Shown piece after piece: positions 13,701 to 19,472 of a stretch of 19,472 bases of DNA. Position numbers and translations under genes: made by a program. This DNA is from Parachlamydiaceae bacterium. Its GTDB lineage: Bacteria > Chlamydiota > Chlamydiia > Chlamydiales > Parachlamydiaceae. The notes beneath the pieces are model-generated. The model was not told where the DNA came from and searched no databases. It was given only the letters and a program-made list of their open reading frames with translations. How positions within the stretch are numbered: the first letter of the stretch is position 1; each line of letters opens with the position of its first letter. The stretch is taken from positions 1-19,472 of the forward strand of contig JACDDG010000004.1 of NCBI GenBank assembly GCA_013817115.1. Reading direction: 5' to 3'.

Positions 13701-15881
13701 TTATTGGGCGATTTTATTCTGAACGCTAAATGCGTTTGCTGCAGGAAGATCCTTCAGATCAATGTAATAACTATTCCGAGTTTGTCCATTTTCTTCGTTA
13801 ATTTGTATGTCGCAACTTATAATACTTTTCGAAAGCTTCAATGCAGCAGCAACATACTGAATGTTACGTTGAAATTCTGAAGCTAGCCTTGGCCTAAATA
13901 AATTATCCGGATCTTTTTTGGCAATGTTAAACCAGTCATCCCCAAAATTCCATAAAGAAGTAAAGTTAATTTTTAAAAAGGCGCCTAAAGAATTTTTGGT
14001 TTCTGTTGTCGATTTTGAAACTAATGCTTTTGAAAATAAAGGAGATGTATTCGTTATCCACAAATTTTGAGAGATTGCGAAATGAGGCATAAAATCTCCC
14101 ATTTCAAAATTGCTGATTGAATAAAGTTCTACAGTTTTATCTATGCTCGTCTTAAGCAAGAAAACATTAGGCATTCCGAATGCCAACGTAAGAATAGGTT
14201 GCATATTCGGAAAGGTATTCCACGCCTTACTTACACCTTCACGATCTTTTAATTCTGAAATAAATGCAACGCGAGGCACTTTAATAAATGCAACGCGAGG
14301 CACTTTGCCATTATGGTTAGCAATTACAGGAAGTGTACCATTGAAATCTATAATTAAAGCTCTTTCTAACCCCAGAGATTCTCCTAGTTTAACATCTGAA
14401 TTCCATATTTGCTTCAGCATAGGAAATACAACCATTTCACCCATGGCAGCTCCAGCTTGTATTGGCTGTGGTAACATATTACGCCCACTTTTTGTATACC
14501 ACTCTAAGGAGGATGTTGCAGATTCTTCAATATAATTTCTAATTTTTTCAACATGTTGAGAAGACATGCGATAATCAAGTGAAATGAAAGCGGAAGAGTC
14601 GGCCAAGCTTGAAAGAGCGAGTGGTTGGCTAAAATCTAACATTGTGGCGCGTCGGCCACCAATTTGCTCATAGTGCAAGCCATTATCAAAAAATCCTACA
14701 ACAGCTACCGGATCATAGTGTTTCACAAAATGTTTGTCAGAAATAGTCTTTAAATTTTTAGCAAGAGCTTTGACTTCTATAAGTTGGTTTGAGGTTAACA
14801 CCTCAGTGAGAGCTTCGCCAAGTTGGTTGAGTATACGAGCTGGAATTTCATTATTCCCAAACTTTTCTGAGAGAGATTGGCTAGAATAGCTGAGATTAAA
14901 TGGTTTTTTTTCTGCATATTGTGCAGCGATTTTCTTAACTTCAGGAATATTCAGGGCACTTTCAGCATTATTTGCAGAAAATCTTACATGAGTATGGTCT
15001 GAGCCAATAGAAATGACAAAGTGGTCGTCAATCCACCCCCATGCTAATTCAAATTGCTTAGCATTTATTGCAGCAATAATTTCATCCGAGTTAGCTTGAT
15101 CTTTTAAAACTTCTTTTAAATAACCTTCTGGTAAAATGCGTTCGGCTTTAGTCAGTAAAAATTGGAATTCAGATTTATCGCTAGTTTTAAATGAACCTTG
15201 CTCAAATGTAGACGGAAGCAGTAGTTTAAGTACCATGACTAGCTTATCTAAAGCGTTGTAAATATCTTTTTTTGATTTTGTTGGTTTAGAAACAAAAATC
15301 ATCGGAGGTAATGCGGAAATAGCTAAGCTTGAAAAAATTTCAGGTGCATTTTTGTTGTAAAATTCATTTAGAGGTTTAATATCTTTAGAGTTTATTGATT
15401 CAAAAATAGAAGAGGAAAGCCCGGATAACAATAAATCATTATATAAATTAGCCAGGGGCATCAATTTTTTACTAAAACCTGCAGGTAAAACAATTTCAAA
15501 TTCTACCCCAAAACCTAATTCCATAATTTCACGCAATCTTTTGCCTTCGGTACTATTCCATAGCTGGGTGAAGAGCTGGATTTTAGGTTCGCTTTTCACA
15601 AATTCTAGAGAAAGAAGTTCCGCAGCCCAGTTGCTGTTTGCAAGCTTAACCCAAAGGTCATGTGTCTGAAAGTCAGCTGAAAAGGCCTCAACATCATTCG
15701 GCAGTTTTGATACAAATCCATAATAGTCTAGATTTATTGTTGTATTTTCTTTAAGAGGCGGAGCCACATCTTGCTGAGAGGCGGAATTTGCTTGTAGAGA
15801 ATTGACAGATAAAATTGTATTTATTACTGTTAAAGAGCAGAAAAAAATATTTCGAGTTTTATTAAAAAAATAATTAGCCAT
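13701..15881 (-). CDS. Large exported protein of unknown function
   Basis: The 726-residue protein starts with a signal-peptide-like region (MANYFFNKTRNIFFCSLTVI to about SLQANSA), so it is exported to the periplasm or beyond. The remainder has no membrane segment and no motif I recognise. It is rich in alternating hydrophobic and polar stretches typical of a large soluble or beta/alpha domain, and resembles uncharacterised exported proteins of the PVC group only in general character. The start has AAGGAAA upstream with a short spacer. A perfect 24-bp tandem duplication (14259-14306) repeats eight residues, giving KVPRVAFI twice in a row. The gene stands alone, read opposite to its neighbours, and lies between two fold-back elements. 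No function is proposed. Confidence 0.8.
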   Translation of the reverse strand: MANYFFNKTRNIFFCSLTVINTILSVNSLQANSASQQDVAPPLKENTTINLDYYGFVSKLPNDVEAFSADFQTHDLWVKLANSNWAAELLSLEFVKSEPKIQLFTQLWNSTEGKRLREIMELGFGVEFEIVLPAGFSKKLMPLANLYNDLLLSGLSSSIFESINSKDIKPLNEFYNKNAPEIFSSLAISALPPMIFVSKPTKSKKDIYNALDKLVMVLKLLLPSTFEQGSFKTSDKSEFQFLLTKAERILPEGYLKEVLKDQANSDEIIAAINAKQFELAWGWIDDHFVISIGSDHTHVRFSANNAESALNIPEVKKIAAQYAEKKPFNLSYSSQSLSEKFGNNEIPARILNQLGEALTEVLTSNQLIEVKALAKNLKTISDKHFVKHYDPVAVVGFFDNGLHYEQIGGRRATMLDFSQPLALSSLADSSAFISLDYRMSSQHVEKIRNYIEESATSSLEWYTKSGRNMLPQPIQAGAAMGEMVVFPMLKQIWNSDVKLGESLGLERALIIDFNGTLPVIANHNGKVPRVAFIKVPRVAFISELKDREGVSKAWNTFPNMQPILTLAFGMPNVFLLKTSIDKTVELYSISNFEMGDFMPHFAISQNLWITNTSPLFSKALVSKSTTETKNSLGAFLKINFTSLWNFGDDWFNIAKKDPDNLFRPRLASEFQRNIQYVAAALKLSKSIISCDIQINEENGQTRNSYYIDLKDLPAANAFSVQNKIAQ
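14259..14306 (-). repeat. Perfect 24-bp in-frame tandem duplication
   Basis: Bases 14259-14282 and 14283-14306 are identical. The unit is eight codons long, so the reading frame of the exported 726-residue protein is kept and KVPRVAFI is doubled. Perfect identity at every third position suggests a recent slippage event. Confidence 0.9.
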
Positions 15882-16393
15882 GAGGTTTCCTTTGATTTAT
15901 GTTTGATTGCATCCCTTTTTTTTGCACATGCATTGGAATTAAATGTATATTATTGACTCTTTATTTGCAATGAAAAGTGTGTTAAAAAATGATGGTTGGT
16001 GCAATTATAAGTGTACTTTGACAAGCAAGGGTCCAAAGAATATGTATACCGAAGTGCGTTCAAATTTTGGTTTTTGGCTTTGAGAAAGCCCCCGCGATTG
16101 AGCGATCAAAAACGATTCCATATTATAATATTGGGTCGTTTTTGATCGCTCAATCGCGGGGCTTTCTCAAAGCCAAAAATCCAGAATTTGAACGCTCTTC
16201 GGTATATAGTTTTCATCGACAATTTAGGTGATTACCATCTTTCTTCGCCTTTTGTCCGCACATGTCCACCTTTTTGAGAAAACTTAGGATCGTGGCCTGA
16301 GGATATAAATTGTTACTATTCGATTTTAAATAGCATAAAATGCTATATTAAACTCAAAATTATCTGAACCACCCGGAAAAATTAAAAAACTAG
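15882..16393. other. Intergenic region holding fold-back copy 2
   Basis: About 510 bases separate two divergent genes. I see no gene in it. The fold-back element takes up 16047-16204. The flanks are AT-rich and must contain promoters for the two divergent exported-protein genes, but no clear promoter boxes could be assigned. Confidence 0.6.
16047..16204. mobile_element. Fold-back element (MITE-like), copy 2
   Basis: This 158-bp near-complete palindrome runs from TACCGAAGTGCGTTCAAATT to AATTTGAACGCTCTTCGGTA, with the centre TATTATAATA and TA flanks at 16045-16046 and 16205-16206. Its two arms of about 75 bases differ at only a handful of positions, so it is the best preserved of the three copies. 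It contains no gene. Confidence 0.88.
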
Positions 16394-17308
16394 ATGAAAA
16401 AAATAATTATTTGCCTTCTTCTTTTGACTCTTGCCACATTTGTAGGTGGTCGCCTCTATTATTTCTTAACAGATGACTTTAGAATTGGTAATATTAGTAG
16501 TGATTATGCACCTAAAGCCGAATGGGAAATTCCCGCATTAACACTTCCGGAAAAGTCTGCTCTTGCTTCCATTTTGCAACAAAAGTTCACTTACATTGGT
16601 AAAGGTGTACAATCTTACGCATTTAGCTCGGAAGATGGGCAGTACGTTATTAAATTTTTTAAGTTTAAACATCTTAAGCCATCCCCTGTTATTGCGTGGT
16701 TGCCTGCTTGGGCACCATTTGATAGCTTTCGACGCAAGAAAAAAGAACATGTAAAAAAGAAACTGGATGGTGTTTTTGAAGGTTACCATCTTGCGTACAT
16801 GCAACATAGGCCCGAAAGCGGCCTAGTATTTTTGCACATCAATCCAACCAAAGATCTCTATCCAACTCTAACGGTTATTGATAAAATGGGTCGTAATCAC
16901 CCAATTGAACTAGATAAAGTCCCCTTTCTTATTCAACTAAAAGCCAAAACAATGCGTATAGTCTTGCATGAACTTCTTGAAGAAAGAGATTTAAAACAAG
17001 CAAAAGCACGAATTTCTGAAATTTTTAAACTTTATCTTTCCGAATACAATAAAGGAATCTATGATCATGATCATGGAATTATGCATAATGCAGGTTTCGT
17101 CGGAATGACACCCATTCATCTTGATGTAGGTAAATTAAGAAAGGAAGAAAGCATGCGTACACTTGCAACTTATTCCCATGATATTGGATTGGTGGCACGA
17201 AGAATGGCGAAATGGCTGAAGGCTAATGAACTAAATGATTACCCAGAACTTTCAAAACATATCGAGGAAGAAATCAGCAATACTACACAAAAACCTTTTA
17301 TCCTCTAA
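16394..17308 (+). CDS. Membrane-anchored protein with protein-kinase-like motifs
   Basis: The 304-residue protein opens with a signal anchor (MKKIIICLLLLTLATFVGG), so the rest should face the periplasm or be exported. The soluble part carries a series resembling a kinase fold: a glycine-rich loop (YIGKGVQSYAFSS, 67-79), Lys87 in YVIKFFKF, a candidate helix-C Glu129 (FEGYHLAYM), a catalytic-loop-like YDHDHGIMHN (Asp224/Asp226 and Asn232), and LDVG (244-246) where kinases have DFG. The order and spacing fit a small atypical kinase, though Asp to Asn is one residue longer than in the canonical loop. No substrate is known. The gene lies 5 bases upstream of comF and is probably cotranscribed with it. 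The start lacks a strong ribosome-binding site. It could instead be a non-catalytic fold with chance resemblance. Confidence 0.6.
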   Translation: MKKIIICLLLLTLATFVGGRLYYFLTDDFRIGNISSDYAPKAEWEIPALTLPEKSALASILQQKFTYIGKGVQSYAFSSEDGQYVIKFFKFKHLKPSPVIAWLPAWAPFDSFRRKKKEHVKKKLDGVFEGYHLAYMQHRPESGLVFLHINPTKDLYPTLTVIDKMGRNHPIELDKVPFLIQLKAKTMRIVLHELLEERDLKQAKARISEIFKLYLSEYNKGIYDHDHGIMHNAGFVGMTPIHLDVGKLRKEESMRTLATYSHDIGLVARRMAKWLKANELNDYPELSKHIEEEISNTTQKPFIL

Positions 17309-17313
17309 AATCA

Positions 17314-18030
17314 ATGCTAAACATTTTAATGAGATCGTTTCGTGATCTCATTTTCCCTCCACTTTGCCTACATTGCAGTAGTTTAATCGAACACGATTCT
17401 TCGTATCTCTGCAGTGAATGCATGGAAAAACTTCAATTGATTGATCACACCGAAAGATGCCCTCTATGTTTCTCATCCGATTATTTGCCGGGGGCTAAAC
17501 ATTGTTCTATCTGCAAGCCTAATGAGTTGTATTTGCATCATATTGCTGCAGCATTTGATTATGTAGGTCCGGCAGCATCGATCATTCGTAAATTAAAGTA
17601 CGGCAATCAACCTTATCTTGCGAAAGGAGCGGGAGCATTCCTTGTAGCCCAATTCGTACAGCTAGAATGGCCCATCCCCGATTTTATAGTGCCAATTCCC
17701 ATTTCCACGACGCATTGGCTTGAAAGAGGATATAATCAAAGCCAATTGCTAGCTGAAAGTTTTTCTTTGCTCTTGGATAGGCCGTTACTTAATGTCTTAC
17801 ACCGTAAAAGTGGCGATTACAGTCAAGCTGGTATGAATCGACAACAGCGCAACGCGCTAGTAACATCATCATTCTATTTAAAAAAAGAATTAACTTTTTA
17901 TGACAAAACAATTTTGCTAATAGATGATGTGATGACTACCGGATCAACGTTACAACGTTGCGCAGAAGTTTTGAGAGAAGGATGCCCTAAGGATATTTTT
18001 GCTTTGACATGCTGTAGGGCCATTAAATAA
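17314..18030 (+). CDS. comF: ComF family phosphoribosyltransferase-like protein
   Basis: The 238-residue protein has an N-terminal zinc-finger region with four CxxC pairs (18/21, 33/36, 49/52, 64/67) following FPPLCLHC, the usual ComF beginning. The C-terminal half is a phosphoribosyltransferase fold with the PRPP-binding loop LLIDDVMTTGST (about 201-212), preceded by ERGYNQSQLLAES and NRQQRNA. ComF proteins are needed for DNA uptake in several naturally competent bacteria and are widespread elsewhere. It starts 5 bases after the kinase-like gene and has no ribosome-binding site of its own, so translation is likely coupled. An ATG at residue 6 is an alternative start. No other competence gene is in the window. 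Confidence 0.9.
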   Translation: MLNILMRSFRDLIFPPLCLHCSSLIEHDSSYLCSECMEKLQLIDHTERCPLCFSSDYLPGAKHCSICKPNELYLHHIAAAFDYVGPAASIIRKLKYGNQPYLAKGAGAFLVAQFVQLEWPIPDFIVPIPISTTHWLERGYNQSQLLAESFSLLLDRPLLNVLHRKSGDYSQAGMNRQQRNALVTSSFYLKKELTFYDKTILLIDDVMTTGSTLQRCAEVLREGCPKDIFALTCCRAIK

Positions 18031-18249
18031 ATAATTTTAGCGCGGTATGCTTAGATGCATGAAATATGGGATGGGTAATAGCCCAAGTTTTTTCTATAGA
18101 AGATTTTATAAGCAAATAACATTTCGAGGCTATTTCTTCATTTTTTCCAACACCTTGGCATCCAAAAGAATACATTTCCCACATAACATTGGGGCAATTT
18201 TAATTTCATTTTCACAATGGTTGCATAAATCTTTTCTAATACCTTCTGG
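18023..18249 (-). pseudogene. Possible frameshifted remnant of a small zinc-ribbon protein
   Basis: On the minus strand an open frame from 18249 to a TAG at 18130 encodes a cysteine-rich peptide containing KDLCNHCENEIKIAPMLCGK and then CILLDAK. This has two CxxC pairs (CNHC, CGKC) spaced like a zinc ribbon. There is no ATG before it, only a stop at 18250-18252. A second frame (…KNEEIASKCYLLIKSS…) picks up around an A-run near 18140 and stays open to 18023, overlapping the comF stop. One frameshift would join the two. No family was identified, and chance open frames cannot be excluded. Confidence 0.25.
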
Positions 18250-18253
18250 TTAG

Positions 18254-18917
18254 AGGAAGATGAAAAAGAAGAAGTTATAGAGCATTAAAATTTATCATAA
18301 AAGCCAAAAAATTAAATTGAATTTAAAATAGGATCTATGGGATCTAGGTAATATAAAACATATTTACTTAGTCATTATACAATGTTTTAATTTTTCGTAA
18401 ATCTATTTCTGAAGAACTATTAAGATTAAATGTAAGCCCAAAAAAGAAAATAATGCTTTTGCCAAAACAGTAAGAATCGCTAATTGCCTTTTTTCAAAAA
18501 ATAAGTAGAGCTATGATTAAAGTCCAGAGGGCCCGAAGAGCAAAGTGAAGAATTAAACATGTTTCCACCAGGTTCTTTTGTCAAGATATTGGCAAAGGTA
18601 CAAGTAAATGTAGAGCAAACGAAATACGATAGCCGAGAACAAGACTAAGCTATGACTCATCATGAATCATCTGCCATAGACTTAAGCATCATTTTTGTCT
18701 CCAGTAAAAAAGATGCTTAATACGTTATACCGAAGAGCGTACAAATTTTGGTTTTTGGCAAAGAGAAAACTCCCGCGATTAAACAAAAATGTTTTCATAT
18801 TATAATATTGAGTCATTTTTGATCACTTAATCCAGGGGCTTTCTCAATGCCAAAAATCCCAAAATTTGAACTCTCTTCGGTATAACAGCTTTTAAATTTA
18901 AATTTAACAAATTTTCG
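18254..18917. other. Gene-poor, apparently decayed region
   Basis: This stretch of about 660 bases contains fold-back copy 3 (18728-18882) and no complete gene. A plus-strand open frame from 18517 to 18648, including an ATG at 18559, reads protein-like (GPEEQSEELNMFPPGSFVKI). It lacks a clear ribosome-binding site and matches no family I know; it may be debris. The rest is AT-rich sequence without recognisable features. Confidence 0.5.
18728..18882. mobile_element. Fold-back element (MITE-like), copy 3, degenerate
   Basis: This 155-bp copy has the same ends (TACCGAAGAGCG… and …CTCTTCGGTA), the same centre TATTATAATA, and TA flanks at 18726-18727 and 18883-18884. The left arm has lost several bases around the GCGATC segment and the arms differ more than in the other copies, so it looks like the oldest insertion. 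It has no coding capacity. Confidence 0.82.
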
Positions 18918-19331
18918 CTAAATTAATTCTGGAAAATATTTCGATTTCCTAAGATCGTCTATTGTATTTGCTATCGTAATAATATACTGTTGGCAAATTT
19001 TTTTATCCCTTTCAGCTTTATTTACAGCTAAAGAAGTGAGTGTTTCAAGATTAACATGGCCCAGATTTTTGTCGGGTTTATCCAAAAATTCAAACAGTTG
19101 TTCACGAGAAGGATTTTTTATTTTAAGGAAATTATCAGCCTTTAGAATTTTCGATTTCTGCTCGGAAATCTCTAAATCATATTTCGTAAAATCATCGGGA
19201 ACATTGTATGATGGATTATTTAATACAGAATTTGAATGAAACGCAATATTTTGAGGCTCTAATTTTTGTACCTGTATAGAGCCTGAATCACCCAAAACCT
19301 TATCGTCGTGTTTATTAACGAATTCATGCAC
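18918..19331 (-). CDS. Hypothetical protein, possibly N-terminally truncated
   Basis: The 137-residue protein is hydrophilic, with no signal peptide, membrane segment or motif I recognise. Much of the C-terminal half looks helical (LETLTSLAVNKAERDKKICQ, then IANTIDDLRKSKYF). The only usable start is a GTG at 19331, with no good ribosome-binding site. The same frame stays open 12 codons further upstream (WVNEKNTFPEQ) before a stop at 19368-19370, and nothing there can serve as a normal start. An ATGAAAAAAATA in another frame lies there beside a run of seven A's, so a frameshift at the 5' end is possible. It ends about 35 bases from fold-back copy 3. Function unknown. Confidence 0.45.
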   Translation of the reverse strand: MHEFVNKHDDKVLGDSGSIQVQKLEPQNIAFHSNSVLNNPSYNVPDDFTKYDLEISEQKSKILKADNFLKIKNPSREQLFEFLDKPDKNLGHVNLETLTSLAVNKAERDKKICQQYIITIANTIDDLRKSKYFPELI

Positions 19332-19472
19332 TTGCTCAGGAAAAGTATTTTTTTCATTAACCCAAGTTTAACGGCTTATACACCTAAAACTACGATAAAG
19401 TTTGGCCTACTCGTCACTACATCTTGAAATTTACAAGATTGTTTTTTTGGCTTTGAGGATTTGAGGTGATAA

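Noticed and set aside
13476..16204. Composite transposon made of two fold-back copies around the 726-residue gene
   Set aside because: Each copy has its own TA flanks and can be explained as a separate insertion; no transposase or outer target duplication was seen.
18047..18253. Plus-strand 68-codon open frame after comF
   Set aside because: No ribosome-binding site and unlike a real protein in composition; the minus-strand frames there look more protein-like.
19430..19460. Resemblance of TTTTTTGGCTTTGAGGA to the interior of the fold-back element
   Set aside because: Only about 16 bases match, the neighbouring bases do not, and the expected ends and TA flanks are missing.

Overview
The window looks like chromosome from an AT-rich environmental chlamydia (order Parachlamydiales, in the direction of Protochlamydia or Parachlamydia). 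The case rests on gene content: a branched-chain 2-oxoacid dehydrogenase, a soluble NtrC-type two-component pair matching the chlamydial CtcB/CtcC (AtoS/AtoC-like) pair, a short GpmA, and many exported proteins without clear families. No rRNA, tRNA, phage, CRISPR or transposase gene was seen. The assignment is inference from protein resemblance, not from a database search.

Layout. Bases 1-63 (-) hold the 5' end of an unidentified gene. Bases 191-3586 (-) are a tight operon for E1-alpha, E1-beta and E2 of a branched-chain 2-oxoacid dehydrogenase. After a 460-base spacer with short repeats, 4049-6572 (+) encode a membrane-free histidine kinase and a sigma-54 activator that has a C-terminal Fis-type helix-turn-helix. 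gpmA (6696-7346, -) is convergent to them. A membrane-anchored family 3 solute-binding-like protein (7423-8406, +) and an exported SGNH hydrolase (8549-9268, +) follow and end at a perfect 16-bp AT-rich inverted repeat.

Bases 9403-12026 (-) form an overlapping operon: exported MsrB, a mercuric-reductase/lipoamide-dehydrogenase-like flavoprotein and a TVP38/DedA-type membrane protein. It diverges from exported MsrA (12111-12767, +), so the region looks like an envelope methionine-sulfoxide repair locus. Next come a CDP-alcohol phosphatidyltransferase (12889-13530, +), a 726-residue exported protein of unknown function (13701-15881, -), an exported protein with kinase-like motifs (16394-17308, +) coupled to comF (17314-18030, +), a gene-poor decayed stretch, and a small hypothetical protein (18918-19331, -).

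The most distinctive feature is a family of three fold-back elements of about 155-159 bp, each a near-complete palindrome flanked by TA (13476-13634, 16047-16204, 18728-18882). A fragment of one end lies at 8452-8471. They look like MITEs of the Tc1/mariner-IS630 type. One copy inserted into the TAA stop codon of the phosphatidyltransferase gene and now supplies its last 18 codons and its stop. Other points of interest are the kinase-like exported protein, the exported MsrA/MsrB divergon, the intact DNA-binding domain of the CtcC homologue, and repeat elements flanking the ctcB-ctcC pair.
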